Assembly (NCBI RefSeq): GCF_023277115.1
Contig: NZ_JALQCS010000001.1
Span: forward strand, 2,598,001 to 2,662,000
Direction: 5' to 3'
DNA from: Acidithiobacillus acidisediminis
Lineage (GTDB): Bacteria; Pseudomonadota; Gammaproteobacteria; Acidithiobacillales; Acidithiobacillaceae
Length of the DNA stretch: 64,000 bases
Below, piece by piece: positions 55,737 through 64,000 of this stretch. Made by a program: the position numbers and the translations under genes. Every line of letters starts with the position of its first letter. Position 1 is the first letter of the stretch. The notes under the pieces were generated by a model. The model saw only the letters and a list, made by a program, of their open reading frames with translations, was not told the DNA's origin and searched no databases.

Positions 55737-55988
55737 GCGCAGACTGCGCAACAATACGTAGTCGACGAGTGCAGGGACGAGGGTCGCCAAGAGGGCAAGG
55801 GCCATGGCGGTCCAAGGAGCCGGGGTATGCAACGGACTGGGAACATATCCCGCCCAGTGCCAGGGGGTGCTGGTCAGGATGTAGGCGAGGAGCAAGCCGG
55901 GGATCAACAACAAGACATCCACCAGGAGCCCGAGGAGCACCGCCACCAGAACCGCGATGACGCCGAGCAGGCCGCGAATGTACGGCAT
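55728..55988 (-). CDS. Small inner-membrane protein, unknown
   Basis: An 86-aa protein with two hydrophobic segments (GVIAVLVAVLLGLLVDVLLLI and ALALLATLVPALVDYVLL) and a short loop HWAGYVPSPLHTPAPW between. I do not recognise a family. Its ATG shares a base with the stop of the previous gene (TGATG), and both follow the transpeptidase gene, so a cell-envelope role is possible. The longer upstream frame is antisense. Confidence 0.55.
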   Translation of the reverse strand: MPYIRGLLGVIAVLVAVLLGLLVDVLLLIPGLLLAYILTSTPWHWAGYVPSPLHTPAPWTAMALALLATLVPALVDYVLLRSLRLP

Positions 55989-56308
55989 CAACCGCGGTAG
56001 ACCCAGAGCAACACGTCGCTGCGAGGCAGATCGACAGAATTTCCCGAGGCAAAAAAGAGCGTTGCCATGGCCGTGAAGGCCGGACTGGTCGCGCGCGCGT
56101 TGACCCGATACGCGCCGGGCCAATCCGGCGCGGAATGCACAGGGATATGCGCGCTACGTAGCAACTGCACGCCGCTGGCGTTGACATACAAATGGGATAC
56201 CGGCACCCGGGTACGGAAGGCCACCAGCAAGATCGCGAGCAGGATCAACACCACTCCCAGCGCCAATGTTCCTGCCACCCAACGATCCGTGCGCTCCATC
56301 GCCGCCAT
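55988..56308 (-). CDS. Small membrane-anchored periplasmic protein, unknown
   Basis: A 106-aa protein with one N-terminal transmembrane helix (AGTLALGVVLILLAILLVAF) and a periplasmic part containing HLYVNASGVQLLRSAHIP. Its start ATG overlaps the transpeptidase stop (TGATG). No family recognised. Sits between the transpeptidase and the two-helix protein in a coupled operon. Confidence 0.55.
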   Translation of the reverse strand: MAAMERTDRWVAGTLALGVVLILLAILLVAFRTRVPVSHLYVNASGVQLLRSAHIPVHSAPDWPGAYRVNARATSPAFTAMATLFFASGNSVDLPRSDVLLWVYRG

Positions 56309-58059
56309 CACTGCCCACCTCCTTCGGCCCAAATTTCCGCCTGCGCTTGGGTAATCTGGCTACTTGCCGATACGCAGGGATGCGCACCACACCAACGCGG
56401 TGCGACCCCCAGTTCTTGCAATGCGTGGTGCATGGTCACCCGAAAGACTGGCGCCGATTCCACCCCACCAAAGTTCCAGTAGCGCGTGCTCCCGCGCAAG
56501 GATACCGCCATCACCAGATCTGGCGCAAAGCCTGGGGCAAAGCCCACGAAGGTGGCGTTGGTCTTGTTTTTCTGAAAGCCATCTTTACCGTCGGCCAGAT
56601 TGGCCGTGCCGGTTTTGCCAGCGACGGCATAGCCGGGAATGGCAGCGAGGATGCCCGTACCGTTGGCACTGCATACACCCTCCAACCAATGGCGTAGATG
56701 CGCAGCAATCTGCGTGGACATGATACGTTCCTGCCGGGCAGGCTGCCCGGCGATCAGGGTGGGCTGCATATGCACGCCGCCATTGGCAATAGCGGCATAG
56801 GCCTCGGCGAGTTGGAGTGTGGTGACCGAAACCCCATAACCCAAGGCAATCGTGGCATGGCGGGCCTTATCCCAGGTGTTTGGCGGGGGCAGAACGCCCG
56901 CCGTACCGCCGTCAAAACCGAGGTCAGGATCACGCCCAAAGCCCGCCCTTTGGTACATGCTGTAGATGGCGTCCGGTGCCGTGCGCAAAGCAATCTTGGC
57001 GGCACCAATGTCACTGGAGTACTTGAGGATGTGTGCGACATTCAACTCGTGATGGACGACATCATCGCGCAGACAAAAGCCGCCTATGGGCAAGCAATGC
57101 GAGACATTGAAGCTCTGATCGGGCTGGATACTCCCCGTCTTCAGGGCAGCGGCGACGACAAAGGGTTTCATCACCGAGCCTGGTTCAAAGGCCTGATGCA
57201 CGGCATTGTTGACATAGTCATTGGGGTTGACGCAACCCTCCTGCAGGTTGGGGTTGCAGGATGGCACACTGACCATCGCCAGGATCTGTCCAGTATGCAC
57301 GTTCATCACCACGGCGGAACCATTTTCGGCAGCAAAATGACGCTGCGCCGCACGCAGGGTCATGTAGGCCCAATACTGGATCTGTGGCTGGATGGTCAGG
57401 TGCAAATCGTGGCCATTCTGTGCCGGCTGCATCTGCAACACCCGCAAGATGTCACCTTTCCCATCCACCAAGACCTTTTCGCGTCCAGCCTTTCCTTGCA
57501 GCCAGCCATCGAAACCGCGCTCCAGACCGGCAGCACCGTGGTGATCGAGATGCACCAGCCCCAGCAGCGGCGTGGTCACCGCCCCGAGGGGATAGTAGCT
57601 GCGGCTAGTCTTCTCCACATAAATGCCCGGTACATGGAGCTTTTCCAGCGCCTGCCCGAGCTGCGGATGCACCTGGCGCAGGAGATACACGAACTGCGCG
57701 CCGCCCGCGTGCAGACGTTGCTGCAAAGTTGCGGTGGAGATTCCCAAGGCTTGTGCCACCGATGGCCAATCTTGGCGATAGCGCTGAAAAATCCGCGGAT
57801 CCGCCCAGATGGTTACCGCTGGGACATTCACCGCCAAGGCCTGCCCATTGGCAGCGTAGATGATTCCGCGCTGAGCCGGTAAGGGCCGTTCTTGCAGGTA
57901 GCGAATGTCTCCCTGACCCCTGAGCAAATGCTCTTGCAAAAACTGTAATTCGGTATCCCGCGCCAGCACCAAAACCAAGCCAAGCAAGATCAACAAGATC
58001 AACAAGCCGGCCCGCCAGCCGGGAAGTTTACGAAACCGAGAACTGACCTCTTGCTTCAT
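56308..58059 (-). CDS. Penicillin-binding protein 2 / FtsI-type peptidoglycan transpeptidase
   Basis: A 583-aa class B PBP with one N-terminal transmembrane helix and the three active-site motifs: SxxK in FEPGSVMKPF, SxN-like in KYSSDIGAAK (SSD in place of SxN), and KTG in VAGKTGTANL. The PBP dimerisation domain precedes it (PAQRGIIYAANG, TTPLLGLVHLDHHGAAGLERG). In most proteobacteria ftsI is in the dcw cluster with mraY and murE; here the neighbours are small membrane proteins. The ATG 58059 overlaps the PP0621-like stop. Confidence 0.92.
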   Translation of the reverse strand: MKQEVSSRFRKLPGWRAGLLILLILLGLVLVLARDTELQFLQEHLLRGQGDIRYLQERPLPAQRGIIYAANGQALAVNVPAVTIWADPRIFQRYRQDWPSVAQALGISTATLQQRLHAGGAQFVYLLRQVHPQLGQALEKLHVPGIYVEKTSRSYYPLGAVTTPLLGLVHLDHHGAAGLERGFDGWLQGKAGREKVLVDGKGDILRVLQMQPAQNGHDLHLTIQPQIQYWAYMTLRAAQRHFAAENGSAVVMNVHTGQILAMVSVPSCNPNLQEGCVNPNDYVNNAVHQAFEPGSVMKPFVVAAALKTGSIQPDQSFNVSHCLPIGGFCLRDDVVHHELNVAHILKYSSDIGAAKIALRTAPDAIYSMYQRAGFGRDPDLGFDGGTAGVLPPPNTWDKARHATIALGYGVSVTTLQLAEAYAAIANGGVHMQPTLIAGQPARQERIMSTQIAAHLRHWLEGVCSANGTGILAAIPGYAVAGKTGTANLADGKDGFQKNKTNATFVGFAPGFAPDLVMAVSLRGSTRYWNFGGVESAPVFRVTMHHALQELGVAPRWCGAHPCVSASSQITQAQAEIWAEGGGQ

Positions 58060-58250
58060 GCTTGATATGGGCACTGCGGATCGTGACAGGGATGCTGGTC
58101 TGCAACGTAGCGGGCGCAATGCGGACATTGCTGCAGCTGCTGCACGCCAGACTGCGGGGAATGCGACGGGTTACGGCTCTGTCGTAGTGCACGCCGCCAG
58201 CGCCAAATGGCATACGCAACTACTGCGATCAGGATGAGAAATTTCCACAT
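58056..58250 (-). CDS. PP0621-like short membrane protein with C-terminal zinc ribbon
   Basis: A 64-aa protein: an N-terminal transmembrane helix (MWKFLILIAVVAYAIW), a basic linker, and CPHCARYV with a further CHDPQC, four Cys that could bind a metal. It resembles the PP0621 family of Pseudomonas. ATGA overlap with the transpeptidase gene. Confidence 0.65.
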   Translation of the reverse strand: MWKFLILIAVVAYAIWRWRRALRQSRNPSHSPQSGVQQLQQCPHCARYVADQHPCHDPQCPYQA

Positions 58251-58272
58251 CCGAGCAGCGGCCTCCCTCTAG

Positions 58273-58298
58273 AAAAACGCCCGCTTTGCCAGCGGGCG
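58273..58298 (-). terminator. Rho-independent terminator after tRNA-Pro
   Basis: On the minus strand CGCCCGCT/AGCGGGCG with loop GGCAA and a T-run (As at 58273-58277 on plus). It separates ispB-tRNA-Pro from the PP0621-like gene. Confidence 0.88.
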
Positions 58299-58305
58299 CT
58301 ATTGT

Positions 58306-58382
<77 letters not shown>

Positions 58383-58387
58383 TGGTG

Positions 58388-59356
58388 TTAGTGGTCACGA
58401 TGGACCGCAAAATCTGCCAGAAACAACAACGCATCTTTCTGGACGCTATCCGCAAAGCCCTGCAGGCAGCCCCGAGCACGTTGCGCAATTTGCTCAGCAG
58501 AGCGCAGAGTGTATGCAATGGCGTCGGTCTTGGCAATTATTTCGAGGACCTGCGGCAAATGTTGCCGGGATTCGTCGGCCAATGCCGCCCGCAATACGCG
58601 CTGATCCTGCGCCCCACTGCTGCGCATGGCGTGAATGAAGGGCAGGGTCGCTTTCCCGTCCGCCAGATCATCACCGCGGTTCTTGCCCATCCGCTCTGCC
58701 TCGGCTTCATAGTCGAGGGCATCATCCATGAGCTGGAATGCCGTGCCCAGAAGCCGGCCATATTCGGCCAGGGACTCTTCCTGCTCGGCAGTCATGCCGT
58801 TGATAATGGCCCCGAGCCGCGCTGCAGCTTCAAAGAGCTTGGCCGTCTTGGCCGCGATAACCGCGTAGTAATTTTCGGGATCGAGATCGGCATCGTTGGC
58901 ATTCTCCAACTGCGCCACCTCGCCCTGGGCGATGATGCTGGTTGCCTCCGCCATGGTCGCCATGACCCGCATGTCGCCATCTTGCACCATCATTTCGAAG
59001 GAGCGCGCATAGAGAAAGTCGCCCACGAGAATTGCCGCGGCGTTACCCCACAACTGATTGGCTGTCGCATTGCTGCGGCGCAGCTCCGAGCCATCAACGA
59101 CATCGTCGTGCAATAGAGTGGCGGTATGGATGAACTCCACCACCGCCGCCAGGGGAATCGGACGCTCGCTGCAGTCCCCGCCCAAGCGGGCCGCGAGCAA
59201 CAAGATGATCGGACGCAACCGTTTACCACCCGCATTGACCAGGTAGGCACCCATGGCCGGGATGGTGGGAACACCCGATTGCAGTTGTTCCTGGATGACG
59301 CGATTTACGGCCAGCATATCCGCATGGACCAGTTCCTTGACGCCATCAAAATTCAT
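58388..59356 (-). CDS. ispB: Octaprenyl (polyprenyl) diphosphate synthase
   Basis: A 322-aa trans-prenyltransferase that makes the ubiquinone side chain. The two Asp-rich motifs are LLHDDVVD (FARM) and QLMDDALDYE (SARM), with GGKRLRPIILLL near residue 43. The chain length cannot be read from the sequence alone. It shares the ubiquinone theme with ubiD at the other end. Confidence 0.94.
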   Translation of the reverse strand: MNFDGVKELVHADMLAVNRVIQEQLQSGVPTIPAMGAYLVNAGGKRLRPIILLLAARLGGDCSERPIPLAAVVEFIHTATLLHDDVVDGSELRRSNATANQLWGNAAAILVGDFLYARSFEMMVQDGDMRVMATMAEATSIIAQGEVAQLENANDADLDPENYYAVIAAKTAKLFEAAARLGAIINGMTAEQEESLAEYGRLLGTAFQLMDDALDYEAEAERMGKNRGDDLADGKATLPFIHAMRSSGAQDQRVLRAALADESRQHLPQVLEIIAKTDAIAYTLRSAEQIAQRARGCLQGFADSVQKDALLFLADFAVHRDH

Positions 59357-59506
59357 TCTCGACTCTCTTTCTGTCTATGGCGCCAACCCCATGGCCTGCG
59401 CTAGCTGGGGCGATTGTCGATAGCCCAGCGCGCCTTTGTCAAGGCAAGTTCTTGCTCCATCCCCTACACTTTTATGTACAGTCTTCGCTACAAGGAGCTC
59501 CCCCCC

Positions 59507-61861
59507 ATGCCCCACGCCCCATCCCCGTCCTGGAGTCGCCCCGTCTGGGCCAGTGCCCAAAAAAGTTGTGTCGGGGTCGCACCTGGCAGTAGCCGCGTCT
59601 GGTTCACCACGGCGCGGGGGATTCTGACGGAGGTTTTTTACCCGCGCATCGATATCCCGCAAATCCGCGACATGGGCTTTTTGATTGCGGACGACAAGGG
59701 CTTTTGGGTCGAGTTGAAGACCCTGCCCGAACCGGAGCTCCACCTGGAAGACGCCCAGATTCCTCTACCCCAGATCACCCACGAACACGAGCGCTTTCGC
59801 TTTTCTTTTCGTCTCTGCCCAGATCCGCGTCGAGATGTCTTACTCCTGGAATACCACCTGGAGGGTGACGAGAGCCTGCGTCCTTACGTGCTCTGCGCGG
59901 CACGCCTGGGTGGTGATGCGGAAAACAATGCGGCGTGGTGCGGCAGCTGGGAAGGCCGGGATTTACTCTGGGCGGAACAGGGCCCCTTTGGCGCGGCCCT
60001 GCTCTGCGCGGACGAGAAGGGGTTGCCAGGCTTTACCCGCCGCTCGGTGGGCGAGGTGGGGGCGAGTGATCTGTGGCAGGATTTCTCGGATCATGGCCGG
60101 ATGACCTGGGCTTACGACAGCGCTGGTCCAGGAGAAGTCGCTCTGGCCGGCGAACTCCCCCGCCAGGGGACCCTGGCCCTGGGCCTCGGTAGCAGTAAGG
60201 AGGCGGCGGCCACCAATGCCTGGGCCGCTTTGGTCTGTGGCTTTGGGCAGATCGAGGAGGGATACACGGCGGCGTGGCGGCAGTGGCATCGCAGCCACCC
60301 CCTCCCCCGCAATTTCAGTAAGAAGATTCCCGAAGAGCTCCATACTCTCTACGCCCGCTCCATCAATGTGCTCAAGGTCCATGAGGACCACACCTTTCCC
60401 GGCGCCCGGGTCGCGAGCCTGTCAGTGCCCTGGGGCGAGACCAGTGACAGCCGGGGCGGCTACCATCTGGTCTGGTCCCGCGACTTGGTGGAGAGTGCCG
60501 GTGCCCTGGTCGCCATCGGCGCCCTGCAGGAGGCACGGCAAGTACTCGCCTATCTCATTAGTACCCAACAGGCAGACGGCCACTGGCTACAGAATCAATG
60601 GCTGGGGGGTAAACCCTTCTGGCAGGGTATTCAGCTGGATGAGGCGGGCTTTCCGGTCCTCCTCGCGAGCCTCTTGCAGGACCGCCAGGCACTGGACGGG
60701 ATGCAGATCGGCGACATGGTACAGCGCGCCTTGCAGTTCATCGTCTGCGAGGGACCGGTGACGGGGCAGGACCGCTGGGAAGAGGACGGCGGCATCAATG
60801 CCTTCACCTTGGCGGTCGCCATTGCTGCCTTGGTCGAAGGGGCGCAGTTTTTGCCGGGCAAGGCAGCCGACTGCGCCTTGATGCTAGCGGATTACTGGAA
60901 TGCCCATATCGAGGACTGGACCTTCGTTCGCGATACGGATCTGGCGCGGCGCTTTCACGTGTCGGGCTACTATCTGCGCATTGCGCCCGAAGATGTGCTG
61001 ACCCATGCGGGGGCAAAGGACGAGTGGGTGCTGGTCAAAAACCGCGCCCAGGACCCCCATTGGGCGGCCAGCGAGCAAGTGGCAACGGACTTCCTGCAAC
61101 TGGTGCGCTACGGCCTGCGCAGCGCCGACGACCCGCATCTGCAGGATGCGGTAACGGTGATGGATGGTCTGCTCAAGACCGATACCCCCAATGGTCCGGT
61201 CTGGCACCGCTACAACGGTGATGGCTATGGTGAACACCGGGATGGAAGTCCCTTTGATGGGGCGGGCGTTGGTCGGGGCTGGCCCCTCCTGACCGGCGAG
61301 CGCGGCCACTATGCCTTGGCTGCTGGGGAAGATCCCCTGCCCTACTTGCGCGCCATGGCGGGCATGACCGGCAAGGGTGGTCTGCTTCCCGAACAGATCT
61401 GGGAGAGCGACCCGATCCCCGAAAAAGGCCTGTATCCGGGACAACCCAGCGGCTCGGCCATGCCCTTGGTCTGGACCCATGGCGAATTTTTGAAGCTCTG
61501 CCACAGCAGTATCAAGGGCCACCCGGTAGACCGGCCAGCGCAGACCTGGAAACGCTATGCCGGCAAGCGTCCGCAGCTGGACTATCGAATCTGGCGCCTG
61601 CGCCATCGGCTGCAATCCCTGGAGCAGGGACAGGAACTCCGCATCCTGCTGCCCCGGCCCTTTCGCGTGCACTGGGGTATCGACGGCTGGCAAAAAGTCC
61701 AGGATCTGGAGGCGGAAGATTGGGGACTCGCCCATCTGGCACCCCTCCCCAGCCGCGCTTTGCGCGCCGGCCAAAGCATTCAATTCACCCTCTTCTGGCT
61801 CGATATAGAGCACTGGCAGGGGGAAGATTTCAACGTGGAAATCCGTGGAGGTGAGGCGTGA
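59507..61861 (+). CDS. GH15 family glucoamylase/glucodextranase-like glycoside hydrolase
   Basis: A 784-aa enzyme with an N-terminal beta-sandwich domain (residues 1-270, TTARGILTEVFYPRID typical of the glucodextranase N domain) and a C-terminal alpha/alpha barrel with ARVASLSVPWGE, GGYHLVWSRDLVES, QNQWLGGKPFWQGIQLDEAG, RWEEDGGINAFT (catalytic acid region) and GLLPEQIWE (catalytic base). It releases glucose from glucan ends. No signal peptide is seen, so it may act on intracellular glycogen. ATG 59507 has AAGGAG nine bases upstream; earlier in-frame starts lack a site. Coupled with the next gene. Confidence 0.92.
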   Translation: MPHAPSPSWSRPVWASAQKSCVGVAPGSSRVWFTTARGILTEVFYPRIDIPQIRDMGFLIADDKGFWVELKTLPEPELHLEDAQIPLPQITHEHERFRFSFRLCPDPRRDVLLLEYHLEGDESLRPYVLCAARLGGDAENNAAWCGSWEGRDLLWAEQGPFGAALLCADEKGLPGFTRRSVGEVGASDLWQDFSDHGRMTWAYDSAGPGEVALAGELPRQGTLALGLGSSKEAAATNAWAALVCGFGQIEEGYTAAWRQWHRSHPLPRNFSKKIPEELHTLYARSINVLKVHEDHTFPGARVASLSVPWGETSDSRGGYHLVWSRDLVESAGALVAIGALQEARQVLAYLISTQQADGHWLQNQWLGGKPFWQGIQLDEAGFPVLLASLLQDRQALDGMQIGDMVQRALQFIVCEGPVTGQDRWEEDGGINAFTLAVAIAALVEGAQFLPGKAADCALMLADYWNAHIEDWTFVRDTDLARRFHVSGYYLRIAPEDVLTHAGAKDEWVLVKNRAQDPHWAASEQVATDFLQLVRYGLRSADDPHLQDAVTVMDGLLKTDTPNGPVWHRYNGDGYGEHRDGSPFDGAGVGRGWPLLTGERGHYALAAGEDPLPYLRAMAGMTGKGGLLPEQIWESDPIPEKGLYPGQPSGSAMPLVWTHGEFLKLCHSSIKGHPVDRPAQTWKRYAGKRPQLDYRIWRLRHRLQSLEQGQELRILLPRPFRVHWGIDGWQKVQDLEAEDWGLAHLAPLPSRALRAGQSIQFTLFWLDIEHWQGEDFNVEIRGGEA

Positions 61862-62643
61862 TTGCGATTGACTTGCAAGGAAAAAATGCTCTGGTGACGG
61901 GGGGTAGCGGAGGTTTGGGACGGGCGATCAGCGAAATACTGGCGGCTGCCGGGGCGCAGGTGGCGGTGCATTATCGCAAGGGCCAGGACGAGGCCGAGGC
62001 CGTCGTCCAAAGCATCGAGAAGGCGGGCGGCAAGGCACGCGCCTTTGCCGCCGACGTCTCCGACCCGCAGGCGGTGGAGCGCTTGTTACAGGAAGTAGAA
62101 TCGGCCTTTGGCGGTCTCGACATCTTGGTCAACAACGCCGGCATGGACGGACCCCACGCCCTGGTCGGTGACGATGACCCCCAGGCCTGGGAAAAGGTCA
62201 TCGCCGTGGATCTCCAAGGGCCTTACTACTGCGCCCGCGCCGCCATCCCGCGCATGGAAAAGCAAAAGGCCGGCGTGATCCTGAACGTCACCTCAGTCCA
62301 CGAATTCATCCCCTGGGAGGGCTACAGTGCCTACACCAGCGCCAAGGCAGGCCTATCCATGTTCACCAAGACCCTGGCCCAAGAGACTGCCGATAAGGGC
62401 ATTCGCGTTGTCGCCCTCGCCCCGGGGGCCATCAAGACCCCCATCAATCAATCGGTATGGGACGACCCCGAGTCGCTCAAGGACCTGGACAAGAAGATCT
62501 CCATGGGGCGCCTGGGCAAACCCGAGGAAATCGCCCATGTAGTGGCGTTTCTGGTCAGCGATCTGGCCAGCTACGTGACGGGCACCACCTTGGCTGTGGA
62601 TGGCGGGATGCTGATCTATCCTGACTTCCGTCACGGGGGCTGA
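61858..62643 (+). CDS. SDR-family glucose 1-dehydrogenase-like oxidoreductase
   Basis: A 261-aa short-chain dehydrogenase. NAD(P) motif TGGSGGLGRAI near residue 14, NNAGMDG, and the Ser-Tyr-Lys triad (VTSVHEFIPWEG, YSAYTSAK). The HYRKGQDEAEAVV acceptor after beta strand 2 favours NADP. VDGGMLIYPDF at the C-terminus is typical of glucose dehydrogenases. The GTG start overlaps the glucoamylase stop (GTGA), which supports glucose as substrate by context. Confidence 0.88.
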   Translation: MIAIDLQGKNALVTGGSGGLGRAISEILAAAGAQVAVHYRKGQDEAEAVVQSIEKAGGKARAFAADVSDPQAVERLLQEVESAFGGLDILVNNAGMDGPHALVGDDDPQAWEKVIAVDLQGPYYCARAAIPRMEKQKAGVILNVTSVHEFIPWEGYSAYTSAKAGLSMFTKTLAQETADKGIRVVALAPGAIKTPINQSVWDDPESLKDLDKKISMGRLGKPEEIAHVVAFLVSDLASYVTGTTLAVDGGMLIYPDFRHGG

Positions 62644-62646
62644 GTC

Positions 62647-64000
62647 ATGGACGCCGATGTCCTGATCGTGGGCAGTGGTGCCGGCGGGGGCACCCTCGCC
62701 CGCGCCCTGGCCGACAGTGGGTTACGCATCCTGATCCTGGAACGGGGTGACTATTTGCCCCGGGAATGGGGCAACTGGGATCCCCAAACGGTCTTCGCCA
62801 GTTTTCGCTACCATACGGACGAAGAATGGTTCGATACCGAGGCCAGTGCGCCGTTCCATCCGGTCACTGGCTACCACGTGGGGGGGAACACCAAGTTCTA
62901 TGGTGCTGCCGTCCTGCGCCGTCGGCCCGGTGACTTCCAGCCCCGGCGCTACCCCGATGGCGCCACCCCGGCCTGGCCCATTGCCTATGGCGATCTGGCG
63001 CCCCACTACGCCCAAGCCGAGGACTGGTACTTTACCCACGGGCAGGCCGGGGCCGATCCCACCGAGGGGCCACGCGACGCCTATCCCTTCCCGCCCTTCC
63101 CCCACGATGCGGACATCGCCCGGGTAGAGCAGGCCTTACGGGAGCAGGGTCTACACCCTTTTCCGCTGCCGTTGGCCCTGCATCGCCTGGACAATGACCC
63201 CGCCCACAGCCCTTGCGTGCGCTGCCCTACCTGCGATGGTTTTCCGTGCATGGTCCACGCCAAGGGGGACGCGGAGCTGTGTGGGGTACGGCCAGCCCTC
63301 CAGTTACCCAACGTCCAACTGCGCTGCAATGAGCGGGTGCGGCGGATTCTACTGGCCGAGGATGGTCAGCGGGTAAGCGGGGTAGAGACCGACAGCGGTC
63401 GCTTTACCGCACGGGTAGTCGTGCTCTCTGCCGGCGCCATCAACAGTGCCGCAATCCTGCTGGCCTCCCGCAGCGAGGCCTTCCCCAATGGCCTTGCCAA
63501 TCGCAGTGACCAGGTTGGACGCAACTATATGTGCCACCTCAATAGTGCCTGCATGGCCATCCAGCCCCAGCGGGAGAATCGCAGCGTCTTTCAAAAGACC
63601 CTGGCCCTGAATGACTTTTATGAGGACTCGGGTGATCCCGACTACCCCCACCCCCTGGGCCATATTCAGGGACTGGGAAAGGTGACACCAGCGCTTTTGC
63701 ATGCCCAACGACCGCGCTGGCCAATCCCCATGACCGCCTGGGCGGCGAGCCACTCAGTGGACTGGTGGCTGACTACGGAAGATCTCCCCGACCCGGAAAA
63801 CCGCGTGACCCTCAGTGACGAGGGGCAAATCCGCCTGCGTTGGCAGCCCAATAATCGGGAGACCCATCGCCGCCTCTGCGAGAAATGGCGCTGTATCTTG
63901 CAAGGCGCGGGCTTCCCTTTCGTGTTCTTCCAAGCCATGGACATCTCCGCCACAGCCCATCAGGTGGGCACCTGCCGCTTTGGCACCGATCCGCAGGACA
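62647..64000 (+). CDS. GMC-family FAD oxidoreductase (3' part outside window)
   Basis: The ATG lies three bases after the SDR stop. About 451 codons are visible, without a stop. N-terminal FAD motif VLIVGSGAGGGTLARAL, the VGGNTKFYGAAVLRR block near residue 79, CVRCPTCDGFPCMVHAKGDA (a Cys-rich segment common in this subgroup), VVVLSAGAINSAAILLAS and GRNYMCHLNSA. The C-terminal His-Asn active-site pair would be near the edge (SATAHQVGTCRFG is reached). Sugar or alcohol oxidation, consistent with the glucan-glucose context. Confidence 0.9.
   Translation, partial: MDADVLIVGSGAGGGTLARALADSGLRILILERGDYLPREWGNWDPQTVFASFRYHTDEEWFDTEASAPFHPVTGYHVGGNTKFYGAAVLRRRPGDFQPRRYPDGATPAWPIAYGDLAPHYAQAEDWYFTHGQAGADPTEGPRDAYPFPPFPHDADIARVEQALREQGLHPFPLPLALHRLDNDPAHSPCVRCPTCDGFPCMVHAKGDAELCGVRPALQLPNVQLRCNERVRRILLAEDGQRVSGVETDSGRFTARVVVLSAGAINSAAILLASRSEAFPNGLANRSDQVGRNYMCHLNSACMAIQPQRENRSVFQKTLALNDFYEDSGDPDYPHPLGHIQGLGKVTPALLHAQRPRWPIPMTAWAASHSVDWWLTTEDLPDPENRVTLSDEGQIRLRWQPNNRETHRRLCEKWRCILQGAGFPFVFFQAMDISATAHQVGTCRFGTDPQD

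Overview
This 64 kb window is a GC-rich chromosomal segment of a Gram-negative proteobacterium. I infer Acidithiobacillus or a close relative. Supporting signs are gamma/beta-type neighbourhoods (leuS-lptE-holA, AsmA-mutY-yggX, rlmE/yhbY, ubiD, ispB), a glycolate oxidase operon as autotrophs use for phosphoglycolate salvage, a DUF1641 protein, and a His/Lys-rich periplasmic protein resembling acid-shock proteins. The genus is an inference, not a match.

Layout. 1-2.8 kb (minus): ubiD (cut by the left edge), a cytosolic PhnD-like binding protein, an SCP2 lipid-binding protein and tcdA, preceded by a tatD paralogue. 3.6-7.1 kb (plus): a TetR regulator, a dienelactone hydrolase and an Old Yellow Enzyme, with the same palindrome in front of the regulator and of the enzyme pair, then an EamA exporter. 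7.2-19.3 kb: a two-carbon/glycerate metabolism block. It holds glycerate kinase (plus), glutamate dehydrogenase, and a tightly packed minus-strand operon of a ThDP transketolase/phosphoketolase-like enzyme, a four-carbon acid sugar kinase and glcD-glcE-glcF. An IclR regulator is divergent, and an MFS transporter gene shares a 34-bp sequence with the IclR promoter. 19.5-24.5 kb: a PhnP-like MBL hydrolase with tatD, then a YdeP-type molybdopterin oxidoreductase with fdhD.

24.5-27.2 kb: an outer-membrane porin gene with a good sigma-54 promoter and an NtrC-like site, split by a 1149-bp IS5-family element with a TTAA target duplication. Precise excision would restore a 390-aa frame. 27.3-41.3 kb is mostly housekeeping: tRNA-Arg, rlmE, yhbY-leuS-lptE-holA, proA-birA-coaX, a secreted double-psi-barrel protein, pepP, an APH-like kinase with a HAD phosphatase, and metG. 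41.3-46.1 kb (minus): DAHP synthase, fumC, pepF and DUF1841. 46.3-53.3 kb: the large repeat-bearing DUF1641 protein, the Asr-like protein, yggX, mutY, AsmA-like, ptsI and ptsH. 53.4-59.4 kb: DUF4870, uup, two small membrane proteins, an FtsI/PBP2-type transpeptidase, a PP0621-like zinc-ribbon protein, tRNA-Pro and ispB. 59.5-64 kb (plus): a glucan-to-gluconate-like module of GH15 glucoamylase, glucose-dehydrogenase-like SDR and GMC oxidoreductase (cut by the right edge).

The best candidate for an undescribed system is the IclR-flanked operon that couples the ThDP enzyme and the four-carbon acid kinase to glycolate oxidation. Next come the sigma-54 porin interrupted by an insertion sequence, and the long DUF1641 repeat protein.
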